The notes under the pieces: generated by a model
Database searches by the model: none
What the model saw: only the letters and a program-made list of their open reading frames with translations
Told to the model about the DNA's origin: nothing
Program-made: the position numbers and the translations under genes
Shown: in pieces, positions 1-8,165 of the stretch
Layout of the letters: the number at the start of each line of letters is the position of its first letter
Numbering within the stretch: position 1 is the first letter of the stretch
From: Thiohalocapsa halophila
GTDB lineage: Bacteria; Pseudomonadota; Gammaproteobacteria; Chromatiales; Chromatiaceae
DNA length: 35,821 bases
Direction of reading: 5' to 3'
Assembly (NCBI RefSeq): GCF_016583825.1
Contig: NZ_NRRV01000059.1
Span: 1-35,821 of the forward strand

Positions 1-354
1 CACCCCGCCAGGGGCGCCCGCCACCAACCTCCCCAACCGAACACCACCCAAACGCTCTTCACCGGGCTCGATGGCGATCTACCGCGCTGTTCACCGAAGA
101 TGCGCGGGTCTGGACCGCCATCGACACTGCTGTCATGGATTGTCGGCGATGGCGCTGCCGATGTGGGAGCGGCTGGGGTGAGCGGGAAGGATGGCGCTTT
201 CACCCCAGCAGTTGGAGGGCGAGGCCGCATGAAGAGCCACGTCACTAGACAAGAGTACCAGGCGCTCGCGCGAGTCGGCGCCGCGGTGGAGGCCCGAGGG
301 GGCGGCATGGGGACGAGCATCTGTCGGGCGTCGGTCAACGAGGCGTTCTTTGGA
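1..354. other. No recognisable gene
   Basis: I see no supportable gene here. An open frame on the plus strand (100-447) has a low-complexity Gly/Ala/Arg composition, no convincing ribosome binding site, and runs antisense into the small Cys-rich gene that follows. The stretch may be the downstream flank of that gene or contain worn sequence. Confidence 0.4.
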
Positions 355-723
355 TTAGCGATCGCACAGGGCTGCCCGCGCCCGACCCGTGGCCGGATCG
401 ATGTCCAGCATGCACTCACAATGCTCGGTAATGCTGTCGAGCGGTGAGGGGTCGTCGGCACAGCTGCAGCCGGCGATGACCCCGGCATAGAACACACCGA
501 GATGCACCTGGATGCGGCCGGCCGCCTCGCGGGTACTCAGCACCTGCACCCTGATCGGGGCCTCGGCCACCGCGCTCGTCTGCGCCAGCGCCGCCTGCAG
601 CAAAGGCCGGAGCACGGGATGATGAGGCCCGAGCGCCTGGAGCTCGTCAACCAGGGTCGGGCGGAACGCCGGGCTGTTCCAGGCCGCCACCGATCGGGTC
701 AGGGTCAGGTCCGCGGCGGTCAT
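355..723 (-). CDS. Small conserved-type hypothetical protein with two CxC pairs
   Basis: A 122-residue protein of unknown function. The open frame extends upstream, but the extension is Arg/Pro-rich and overlaps the 3' end of the kinase-like gene, so I take the ATG at 723 as start; a GGGAC lies 5 bases before it. The N-terminal half looks helical. The second half reads as strands and carries GCSC (C86, C88) and HCEC (C102, C104) plus C120, separated by an Asp-rich DDPSP turn. Paired CxC motifs suggest metal binding or redox chemistry (inference). No signal peptide or membrane segment is seen. It lies 146 bases downstream of the ABC1-kinase gene on the same strand and may be co-transcribed. 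I recall similar uncharacterised proteobacterial proteins with a GCSCxDDP motif but cannot name a family. Confidence 0.65.
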   Translation of the reverse strand: MTAADLTLTRSVAAWNSPAFRPTLVDELQALGPHHPVLRPLLQAALAQTSAVAEAPIRVQVLSTREAAGRIQVHLGVFYAGVIAGCSCADDPSPLDSITEHCECMLDIDPATGRARAALCDR

Positions 724-869
724 GTGGTGTCCCGCATCTCGCGTGGGCACATCGGCAGCGCATCGGTGCGCGCGCACAGCGTCGGCAGGCTCGGGGAGTG
801 GTGATTGCTCAGGCGCGAGGCCGCGTTGAGCAATGGCGCGATCTGGTGCTTCGCAACAGTCATGCTTGG

Positions 870-2321
870 TCAAGTCAATGCGGTCCAGAATCGCGCCGCG
901 AGCAGCGGGTACTGAAACATCAGTCCAGTCAGGTCCAGGTTCGAGAGGCGGGTGGCGAAGGCGCGTGAATCCGGTGCCGCCAGCCAGCGCTGCGGCCACT
1001 CGGCGACGAGGTTCTCCGCAAAACCGAGAAACAGGGTCAGGTCGAGCGAGCGCTCACTCGCACCGATGTCGACAACCAGGTCGTTGAGGGTGTGCAACGC
1101 CTTACGAAACATCAGCAGGTCCGTCCGCGCCGTCAGGCCGGCCTGCTCGACGGCGGCGTCCAGCAGGCCGACCAGCCAGCTGAAGCTGGGGGGCCGATCA
1201 TAGCCCAAACGGCGCAATGCCTCGCGCACCACCGCGCGCAACGCCGCCTTGTCCGCGGGCCTGCCTGCGGGTGCGTCGTCGGACAGTGCGGCCAGCATGT
1301 CGACCACCAGCCGCTCGTCGCGCAACAGCGCGCCCAGCACCGCGTGCACCATCGCTTCGCGATCGCGCTGCCGCAAGGTTCCGGCCAGGCTCCAGTCGAG
1401 GAGCACCAGCCGCCCGTCGGGCGTGAGCAGCAGATTGCCGGCGTGCGGGTCGCCATGGAAGAGCGCCCGCTCTTGCGTCGAAAAGAGCGGCTGCGCGAGC
1501 AGCGTCGACGCCAATAGCTGGGCGGTGTCGCGCCGCTCGCGCATGCTGGTGTGTCCGTGCTCGGATATCTTGCGGCCGGCGACGCGCTCCATGGCGGTCA
1601 CCCGGGCAGTGCAGTACTCATGCAGTCCGGGCACCTGAACGCGGCTGCGCCCCGCATATTGCGCCGCTGCCAGGGCCAGATGGCGTTGCTCGACACCGAG
1701 TCGAACCTCGTCATGCAGCTTGTCCCTGACCCGGCGGAAGACCTCTTCGTAGCCGATCTTCGGAATTGCCAGCGCGTCGCAGCGCTCATCGAGCAAGGTG
1801 CCGATGCGCCGCAGCAGCTCGAGCTCGAGCGCGAGGCGCTCTTCGATGCCCGGCTTCAGGACCTTGAAGACACCGCGTCGCCGCGCGTCTTGGTAACCGA
1901 TGACCACGGCGACGCTGGCCTCGGCGATGGCCTGCGTGTCAACGCGGATGCCGAGGCCGTCCAGTGATCCGAGCTCCTGATCGAGGGTCGCTCGAATCGT
2001 CGCCAGCGGGACGCTGGGCGGGAGCGTCTCCAGCGCCCGCAGCTCGCAGCGCAGGCTGGGGTCGAGGCGTCGGTCCCGCGCCAGCGTCTGACCCAGCTTG
2101 TGCAGCACCGGGCACTGCTGCGCCAGTCGCCGCACGCGCTCTGCGGTGGTGGCCGTGCTCGGCAGCGCGGCCTGGGTGGCCAGGATCTCTTGCTGTGCGC
2201 CTTGGGGCAATCCCGACAGAAACGCCACCAGGGCTTCACTGATCGGGCGGGCGAAGTGCGCGTAGTCCGCGGCGAGCAGCGGCTGGACCGAGGCTTCGTG
2301 GATGAGGGCGTGCCAGTGCAT
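870..2321 (-). CDS. ABC1/UbiB-family atypical kinase-like protein
   Basis: A 483-residue member of the ABC1/AarF/UbiB protein-kinase-like family, whose members support quinone or lipid metabolism and have ATPase activity. Family hallmarks are visible: HKLGQ (K75, G77, Q78, the family KxGQ motif), the Ala-rich loop AIAEAS near 131-136, FKVLKPG near 152-158 with the likely nucleotide-binding lysine, the catalytic-type loop HGDPHAGN (289-296), and LLDW (307-310) in place of the kinase DFG. The ATG at 2321 follows AAGGA at a good spacing. Unlike E. coli UbiB there is no obvious pair of C-terminal membrane helices, and no ubi gene is adjacent. It is therefore more likely a second ABC1 paralogue than the ubiquinone-pathway UbiB itself (inference). 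Its substrate is unknown. Confidence 0.85.
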   Translation of the reverse strand: MHWHALIHEASVQPLLAADYAHFARPISEALVAFLSGLPQGAQQEILATQAALPSTATTAERVRRLAQQCPVLHKLGQTLARDRRLDPSLRCELRALETLPPSVPLATIRATLDQELGSLDGLGIRVDTQAIAEASVAVVIGYQDARRRGVFKVLKPGIEERLALELELLRRIGTLLDERCDALAIPKIGYEEVFRRVRDKLHDEVRLGVEQRHLALAAAQYAGRSRVQVPGLHEYCTARVTAMERVAGRKISEHGHTSMRERRDTAQLLASTLLAQPLFSTQERALFHGDPHAGNLLLTPDGRLVLLDWSLAGTLRQRDREAMVHAVLGALLRDERLVVDMLAALSDDAPAGRPADKAALRAVVREALRRLGYDRPPSFSWLVGLLDAAVEQAGLTARTDLLMFRKALHTLNDLVVDIGASERSLDLTLFLGFAENLVAEWPQRWLAAPDSRAFATRLSNLDLTGLMFQYPLLAARFWTALT

Positions 2322-2673
2322 GAGTTTGTCCTTATCCCGCTGCAGAGTGGGACCGGGTTGAGGCCACGGCGCGCGCGGACGTGTGTGTGCACATGGTGGC
2401 TACGAATGATGCGGACTGCATCGCCGAGCTGAACTTCTCGTCGTTGGCGCCCGCACGCGGCCGGTGAGCGGCTTCCAGCAGCGAATGCAACAGCCTGAGC
2501 GCACACTCCCGGATCTGTCGACTCGGCCAAGGCGTTGATCCTTGGGGTTGGCATCGACTCGCGCCGACCCTATCCCTTCGGCACAGGCGCTGACAGCGAC
2601 TCGGCGCATATCCATCCCCAACGCATGCGCATCCCCGGGGAAAGGCGCCCCGCGACGACTAGGGCTTTCCCTA

Positions 2674-2691
2674 ATACGGGTTTTCCCGTAT
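2674..2691. promoter_or_regulatory. Perfect inverted repeat, candidate operator
   Basis: ATACGGG-TTTT-CCCGTAT is a perfect 7-base inverted repeat around a 4-base centre, 105 bases upstream of the rlpA start. The local sequence is AT-richer than its surroundings. The shape (GGG-T/A-rich centre-CCC within an extended palindrome) resembles binding sites of LuxR/NarL-type response regulators, but that identification is inference. It could also act as a hairpin in a transcript. Confidence 0.45.
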
Positions 2692-2733
2692 CCTCGCGCC
2701 ATTCCGTTCAGCCGGGCCGCTCTCGCAACCGTT

Positions 2734-2757
2734 GCACCGTCAGCATACTGACGGTGC
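2734..2757. promoter_or_regulatory. 10-bp perfect stem with 4-base loop upstream of rlpA
   Basis: GCACCGTCAG, loop CATA, CTGACGGTGC. The stem is perfect and lies 38 bases before the rlpA ATG. No T-run follows, so it does not look like an intrinsic terminator. It could be a 5'-UTR hairpin or an operator dyad. Confidence 0.5.
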
Positions 2758-2795
2758 CGGTGCCTTGCGGGAATGGCCGCTTCCTAAGGTTTCCA

Positions 2796-3191
2796 ATGAC
2801 GTTCAAGCTCCTGAGCCCGACTCTGGTCGCGGCGCTGTTGGCGCTGCTGTCTTTTCCGGCCTTCGCTTCGCACCCTGGTGCCGTGCAGACGGGCATCGCG
2901 TCTTACTATCACGACAGCCTGCACGGCAATCGCACCGCCAGCGGCCAAATCTACGATAAGAGCAAGATGAGCGCTGCCCACAAAAGCCTGCCCCTCGGCA
3001 GCCGTGTGCGGGTGACGGACACGCGCACCGGCAAGAGCATCGTGGTGCGGGTCAACGATCGCGGCCCCTTCATCAAGGGCCGCATCATCGATCTGTCGCG
3101 TCGTGCGGCCCAGAAGCTCGGCATCATTCGCCGCGGTATCACGCCGGTGAAGGTCGAGGTGCTGAACGTGGTCGGCGAGCGCGGGGCCTGA
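2796..3191 (+). CDS. rlpA: RlpA-like septal ring lytic transglycosylase (double-psi beta-barrel)
   Basis: A 131-residue exported protein. A hydrophobic signal peptide (residues about 5-24, ending FAS) is followed by one RlpA-like double-psi beta-barrel: GIASYYHDSLHGNRTASG near 33-50, then LPLGSRVRVTD and VVRVNDRGPF with IIDLSRRAA. RlpA proteins of this fold cleave naked glycan strands lacking stem peptides at the septum (established for Pseudomonas). The conserved Asp in VNDRGPF and the His in the SYYHDSLHG segment are in the expected places. There is no C-terminal SPOR domain and no lipobox cysteine, so it is a short, single-domain soluble form. The ATG at 2796 has TAAGG upstream. The open frame extends further 5' but without coding character. 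Confidence 0.87.
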   Translation: MTFKLLSPTLVAALLALLSFPAFASHPGAVQTGIASYYHDSLHGNRTASGQIYDKSKMSAAHKSLPLGSRVRVTDTRTGKSIVVRVNDRGPFIKGRIIDLSRRAAQKLGIIRRGITPVKVEVLNVVGERGA

Positions 3192-3196
3192 CGGCG

Positions 3197-3242
3197 GCGC
3201 GCGGCGGCAGGCAACCGCTTGGGGCGCACCACCGCCGCGCGC
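3197..3242. terminator. GC-rich hairpin after rlpA
   Basis: An 11-base perfect stem (GCGCGCGGCGG at 3197-3207 and its complement at 3232-3242) with a 24-base loop begins 6 bases after the rlpA stop. No T-run follows, so it may only stabilise the mRNA 3' end or assist factor-dependent termination. Confidence 0.35.
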
Positions 3243-3359
3243 GGCACGGACTCGCTCGGCGGCGGAGGTACCAGCGCCCTGGCGGTCGATCTGCCACCGA
3301 CAGCTCGGCGGCGATGATTTAGCATCGTGGCCGCTGCAGTCGTTGTGATCCCCGAGCGC

Positions 3360-4613
3360 ATGTTTCGCTTCCTCCACGCCGCCGACACCCATATCGACAG
3401 CCCGCTGGTTGGCCTGGATGCCTACGAGGGGGCGCCCGTGGAGGCGCTGCGGGGGGCGACGCGGCGGGCCTTCGAAAACCTGGTGGCGCTCGCCGTCGAC
3501 GAGGCCGTCGATTTCCTGCTCATCGCCGGCGACCTCTACGACGGCGACTGGCGCGACTTCAGCACCGGGCTCTTCTTTACCGCGCAGATGGCGCGGCTGC
3601 ACCAGGCGGGCATCCCGGTCTATGTCATCGCCGGCAATCACGACGCGGCCTCGGTGCTGACCCGACGGCTGGACCTGCCGGAGAACGTGCATTTCTTCTC
3701 CACCCGTGCCGCCGAGACCCTGGAGGTGGGCGGGCTGCCGGTGGCCGTTCACGGCCGTGGCTTCCCGAACCGCCGGGTGCCCGAGAACCTGGCCCTGGAA
3801 TATCCGCAGCCACTGCCCGGGCGCTTCAACATCGGCTTGCTGCACACGAGCCTCACCGGCGCCCCCGGTCACGCCACCTATGCCCCCTGCCAGCTCAAGG
3901 ACCTCACCGGCAAGGGCTACGGCTACTGGGCGCTCGGGCATGTGCACCAGCCGCAGGTGCTGGCGCGCGATCCCTGGGTGGTCTTCCCCGGCAATCTCCA
4001 GGGACGGCACGTACGCGAGACCGGCCCCCGCGGCTGCCGGCTGGTGACCGTCGACGACGCGCTGGAGGTGGTGAGCGCGGACCACCGCTCGCTGGACGTG
4101 GTGCGCTGGGCGCGGCTGGTGGTGGACCTGACCGGCGTGGAGGCTCAGGACACCGCCCTGGTCCGCATCGGTGATGCCTTGGCGAGCGCGCTGGAGGAGG
4201 CCGACGGCCGTCTGCTGGCGGCGCGGCTGGTGCTCGCCGGCAACACGCCCCTGCACGGCGCCCTGGCGCGGAGCCTGCCGCACTGGCGGGCCCAATGTCA
4301 GGCACGGGCGCAGATCGTCGGCGGCGAGCGCATCTGGATCGAGGAGCTGGAGCCCACCACGGCGCCGGTCTACGATCTGGACGCGCTCGCCGCGCGCGAC
4401 GACCTCACGCGCATTCTGCTGGAGGGTCTGGATGCATCCCTCAGCGGCGCGCCCGAGACGCCCCCCGAGGTCCGGGAGCTGCTCGGCGTCCTGCCGCCGG
4501 AGATCCGTGACGACCTGGAAGGTGCCCTGGATACGACCCGGCGCCCGGCGCTGCTCGCCGAGGTGCGCGCCCTGCTGCTGGAAGCCTTGAGCCACAGCGG
4601 GGGTGAGCCTTGA
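3360..4613 (+). CDS. SbcD/YhaO-like metallophosphoesterase (DNA repair exonuclease family)
   Basis: A 417-residue calcineurin-like phosphoesterase of the SbcD/Mre11/YhaO type. All signature metal-binding motifs are visible in order: ADTHID (D9, H11), GDLYDGD (about 56-62), AGNHD (about 93-97), LLHTS and GHVHQP. Such proteins act as Mn-dependent DNA nucleases driven by an SMC-like ATPase partner. The partner is the next gene, whose TTG start overlaps this gene's TGA (TTGA at 4610-4613), indicating translational coupling. The start is the ATG at 3360, since the upstream residues of the frame do not align with the family start MxRFLHAAD. The C-terminal part (capping domain, about 280-417) is typical of the YhaO branch, which is longer than minimal SbcD nuclease domains. 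The DNA substrate in this organism is unknown. Confidence 0.88.
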   Translation: MFRFLHAADTHIDSPLVGLDAYEGAPVEALRGATRRAFENLVALAVDEAVDFLLIAGDLYDGDWRDFSTGLFFTAQMARLHQAGIPVYVIAGNHDAASVLTRRLDLPENVHFFSTRAAETLEVGGLPVAVHGRGFPNRRVPENLALEYPQPLPGRFNIGLLHTSLTGAPGHATYAPCQLKDLTGKGYGYWALGHVHQPQVLARDPWVVFPGNLQGRHVRETGPRGCRLVTVDDALEVVSADHRSLDVVRWARLVVDLTGVEAQDTALVRIGDALASALEEADGRLLAARLVLAGNTPLHGALARSLPHWRAQCQARAQIVGGERIWIEELEPTTAPVYDLDALAARDDLTRILLEGLDASLSGAPETPPEVRELLGVLPPEIRDDLEGALDTTRRPALLAEVRALLLEALSHSGGEP

Positions 4614-7600
4614 GGTTCGCCCGCCTGGCAGCGCCGGCGTTCGGCCCCTTCACGGACTTCGCGTTGGACCTGTCCGCCGGGGATGCGGACCTGCACCTGA
4701 TCTTCGGGCCCAACGAGGCCGGCAAGAGCTCGCTGCTGCGCGCCATCGGCGACCTGCTCTACGGCATCCCCCCCCGCACCGAGGACGGCTTCCTGCACGA
4801 CTACGGTGATCTGCGCATCGCCGCGACCCTGGAGGGCCGAGAGGGCCGGCGCCTCGCCGTGCAGCGGCGCAAGGGCAACAAGAACACCCTGCTGGATGCC
4901 GCGGGTGCGCCGCTGCCGGACGACGCCCTGGACGGGCTGCTCGGCGTCGTCGACCGCGACTTTTTCACCACGGTGTTCGCGCTGGACTCGGCGAGCCTGC
5001 GCACCGGCGCCGAGTCCCTGCTCCAGGGCAAAGGAGACATTGGCCAGGCCCTGTTCTCCGCCAGCCTGGCGGGCACGCCCGTGCACCGCATCCTCGAAGC
5101 CTTGAAGGCGGACGCCGCGGCCCTGTTCGACGGCCGCAAGACCAAGGGCGTCAGTATCCGCCCGGCGCTCGGCGCCTACAAGACCAGCCTGGACGCCAGC
5201 CGCGACGCCACCGTACGCCCCGAGGCCTGGGAGCAGGCACTGAAGGACGTGCAGGCGGCGCAGGCGGCGCGGGATGCACGCGATGCCGAGCTGCGCCGGC
5301 GCAGCGGCCGCCGTGACTGGGTGCAGCGCTGCCTGGACGCCTTGCCCGTCATCGGCGCCCTCGCCGAGCAGGAGCGCCTGCGCGCCGAGCTGCCGCCGCT
5401 GCCGGACCCGCTGCCGGACCGGGGGCCCGGCTTCGTCGAGCAGGCCGAGCAGGCGCTGGCCGCCCGCAACGCCGCCCGCACCCGTGTCACCGAGCTGGAA
5501 CGCAGCATCGCCCGGCTGGAGGGGCGGGTGGCGGAGAGCCGCCCGGATGCCCGGGTGCTGGCGCGCGCCGGCGAGATCGAGGCGGTGCACGAGCAACTGG
5601 CGGTGCAGCGCGAATGGCACAATGAGCATGCGGCGCTCACCGCCGAGCAGGCCCGCCTTGCCACGGAGCTGGCGGCGGACATGCGCGAGCTCGGCGTCGA
5701 CGGCGGCCCGGAGGCCGTGGAGTCGCTGCGCGCCGGTGCCGAGGCGGTGCTCGCCCTGCGGGAGGCGGCCTCGGCGCTGGAGGAGGCCGCCGGCGCTGCG
5801 CAGGCGCAGCGCACCAAGCTCCAGGAGCGCCGCCAGGCACTGACGCAGCTGGAGCAGCAGCTCGCCGCCGAGCCGGCTCCGGATCCCGGCGCACTACGCG
5901 ATGCGCTGACGCGCACCCAGGCGGCGGCGCAGCTCGCCGCCAAGCTGCCGGAGCTCGATGCGGGCCTGGCGGCGGCCGCCCGCGACTGTGACCACCAGCT
6001 CGCCTTGCTGCCCGGCGCACCGGCGGATGCCGCGGCTGCCGCTGCGCTCCCTGTGCCCGCGGCCGCGGCCCTGCGGCAGTTCGCCGATGAGGACGCCCGC
6101 ATCGCCGCGCAGCTGGCGGCGGCCGAGAAGGACGCCGACGAGGCCGACGCGCGCGACCGCGACCTGGCCGCCGACCTGGCCCGGCTGGAGCGCGACGGTA
6201 CGCTTCCCAGCGAGCGCGACCTCGACACCGCCCGCGCGCAGCGCGACGGGATCTGGGCGCGTGTGGTGGCGGTCTGGCGCGACGGCGAGCCGGATCCGGG
6301 ACCGCCGGAGCCGCCGCTGGCGCACGCTTATGCGCAGGCCGTGCGCGCCGCCGATGACATTGCCGATCGGCTGCGTGCGGAGTCCGAAGCCGTCGCGCGG
6401 GCGGAGTCCCTGCGCGAGCAGCGCCGGGCCGCCGCCGACGCCGCCGAGCGTGCCCGGCAGGCGTGCACCGAGGCCGAGACCGCCCGCGCGCACTGGCAGC
6501 AGCGCTGGCAGGACGCCTGGGCGCCCTGCGGCCTCACGCCCGACACGCCGCAGGCCATGCAGGAATGGCGCGATCACTGGCTCGCGCTGCGCGACGCCGT
6601 CAAGGCGTGGCAGTCGGCGCAGGCCGATGTCACGCGGGCGCGGGCCGCCGTCGACGCGGCCTTGGCCCTGCTGCGCCCACTGCTGCCGGAGCACCCGGGC
6701 GACGACCTGCCGACCCTGCGGGCGGCCGCGGAGCGCATGGTGCGCGCGGCCGACCAGGCCCGCGGCGCCCACGAGCAGCGCCGGGCCGGCGCGCGCAAGC
6801 TCGAAGAGGAGATCCAGGCCTTAGCGACCGGGCTGCCGGCGCTGGAGCGCGCCGAGGCGGCCGCACTGGCGAGTTGGCAGGCGCGCTGCCGCGCGTTGGG
6901 ACTCCCAACGGATGCGGCCGCCGCCACCGTCCTGGCCCTGATGGAGCGGCGCAACGCCCTGGTGCAGCGCTATGACCACTGGCACGCCCAAGGGGAGAAG
7001 CTCGCCCGCAAAGCCCGGGACATCGCCGACTACGAGGCCCGGGTGCAGGCTCTGGCCGATGCCCTCGACCTGCCGGCGGGCAGCGTCGAGGCCCGGGAGT
7101 CGGCGCTGTGGCAGGCGCTGGAGGCGGCCCGTGCGCGCGAGGTCCGCCAGGACGCCGCCCGGCGGGACCTGACCGACGAGCAGGAGCGGCAGCCGGCGGT
7201 CCGCGGCGATCTCGACGCCGCCGAGCGTCGGGTCGCCGAGCATCTGGCGCAGGCCGGCGCCGCCGACGAGCCGGCGCTCGCCGAGCTGCTGGCGGGCCTC
7301 AAGCGACGCCATGCCATCGATGCCGAGATCGAGCGCCGGCGCCAGGCCCTGCACCCCTTTGCCCGCGGCGAGCCGCTGGATGCCTTCATCGAGCGGGTGC
7401 GCGCCGAGGACGCCGATGCGCTGAGCGCCGAGCGCGACGCGCTGGATCAGGCCATCGCCGGGCTCCAGCAGGAGCGCGACCAGGCGCTCAGGGCCCTGCA
7501 CGAGGCCAACGCCGAGAAGCGCCGGCTGCAGCAATCCGGCCTGGAGGCGGCCGCGCATCTTCAGGACGCGAAGAACACCGCCAGCGGGATCCGCCGCGAC

Positions 7601-8107
7601 GCCCACCGCTATCTGCGCCTCCAGCTCGCGATGCATCTGCTGCGCGCTCAGATCGAGCGCTTTCGGCGTGAGAGTCAGGGGCCGCTGCTGGCCCGCGCCG
7701 GCGAGCTGTTCCGGCGCGCCACCGCGGAGAGCTTCGACGGCCTGGGGACGGGGTTCGCCGGCGACGACACGCCGGTGCTGCTGGGCCTGCGCGGCGACAC
7801 CGAGGTGGCCGTGGAAGGCATGAGCGACGGCACCCGCGATCAGCTCTACCTGGCGCTGCGCATCGCCGCCATCGAGCGTCACCTGGCGCACCACGAGCCC
7901 ATGCCCATGGTCCTCGACGACCTGCTGATGACCTTCGACGACCGCCGCTGCCTGGCCATCCTGCCCATCCTGCGCGAGCTCGCCGAGCAGACCCAGGTGC
8001 TGCTGTTCACCCACCATCGCCACCTGGGCGAGCTGACCCGCGAGGCGCTCGGCGACGACGGCTTTCACCGCCACACCCTGGGCGCGGGCCGCGCCGCCGC
8101 GCACTGA
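4610..8107 (+). CDS. YhaN-like SMC/Rad50-type AAA ATPase
   Basis: An 1165-residue SbcC/Rad50-like ATPase. The N terminus has the RFARLAAPAFGPFTDF opening strand and a Walker A P-loop GPNEAGKSS (33-41). The middle, about 200-1040, is Ala/Arg/Glu/Gln-rich coiled coil. The C terminus has the ABC signature MSDGTRDQLYLALR, Walker B PMPMVLDDLLMTFDD and the H-loop FTHHRH. The QNEAGKSS-type P-loop and fused head domains match B. subtilis YhaN-type proteins, with which the upstream nuclease gene (YhaO-like) pairs. The start is TTG at 4610, overlapping the upstream stop by four bases and preceded by an AGCGGGGGTGA Shine-Dalgarno-like stretch; no ATG or GTG in frame gives the P-loop the right N-terminal distance. 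The pair probably holds DNA ends and degrades or processes them (inference from SbcCD/Mre11-Rad50). Confidence 0.88.
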   Translation: MRFARLAAPAFGPFTDFALDLSAGDADLHLIFGPNEAGKSSLLRAIGDLLYGIPPRTEDGFLHDYGDLRIAATLEGREGRRLAVQRRKGNKNTLLDAAGAPLPDDALDGLLGVVDRDFFTTVFALDSASLRTGAESLLQGKGDIGQALFSASLAGTPVHRILEALKADAAALFDGRKTKGVSIRPALGAYKTSLDASRDATVRPEAWEQALKDVQAAQAARDARDAELRRRSGRRDWVQRCLDALPVIGALAEQERLRAELPPLPDPLPDRGPGFVEQAEQALAARNAARTRVTELERSIARLEGRVAESRPDARVLARAGEIEAVHEQLAVQREWHNEHAALTAEQARLATELAADMRELGVDGGPEAVESLRAGAEAVLALREAASALEEAAGAAQAQRTKLQERRQALTQLEQQLAAEPAPDPGALRDALTRTQAAAQLAAKLPELDAGLAAAARDCDHQLALLPGAPADAAAAAALPVPAAAALRQFADEDARIAAQLAAAEKDADEADARDRDLAADLARLERDGTLPSERDLDTARAQRDGIWARVVAVWRDGEPDPGPPEPPLAHAYAQAVRAADDIADRLRAESEAVARAESLREQRRAAADAAERARQACTEAETARAHWQQRWQDAWAPCGLTPDTPQAMQEWRDHWLALRDAVKAWQSAQADVTRARAAVDAALALLRPLLPEHPGDDLPTLRAAAERMVRAADQARGAHEQRRAGARKLEEEIQALATGLPALERAEAAALASWQARCRALGLPTDAAAATVLALMERRNALVQRYDHWHAQGEKLARKARDIADYEARVQALADALDLPAGSVEARESALWQALEAARAREVRQDAARRDLTDEQERQPAVRGDLDAAERRVAEHLAQAGAADEPALAELLAGLKRRHAIDAEIERRRQALHPFARGEPLDAFIERVRAEDADALSAERDALDQAIAGLQQERDQALRALHEANAEKRRLQQSGLEAAAHLQDAKNTASGIRRDAHRYLRLQLAMHLLRAQIERFRRESQGPLLARAGELFRRATAESFDGLGTGFAGDDTPVLLGLRGDTEVAVEGMSDGTRDQLYLALRIAAIERHLAHHEPMPMVLDDLLMTFDDRRCLAILPILRELAEQTQVLLFTHHRHLGELTREALGDDGFHRHTLGAGRAAAH

Positions 8108-8165
8108 GCTTGTGGTGCCAGTCACGCGGAGAGGTTGAAAGCTCGCGCGCCCGGCGAGCGTGCCG

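Larger units (their letters stand above)
2322..2795. other. Intergenic region between divergent genes, with inverted repeats
   Basis: 474 bases separate the start of the ABC1-kinase gene (minus) from the RlpA-like gene (plus). Bases 2322-2660 show nothing I can identify. The last 140 bases hold two strong inverted repeats, listed separately. The open frame upstream of rlpA is not believable as coding because it runs through both repeats. Confidence 0.5.

Noticed and set aside
2784..4595. Long open frame of about 600 codons on the minus strand opposite rlpA and the YhaO-like gene
   Set aside because: Gln/Arg/His-rich antisense composition, no family resemblance, and fully covered by well-identified genes on the plus strand. 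Such frames are common in GC-rich DNA.
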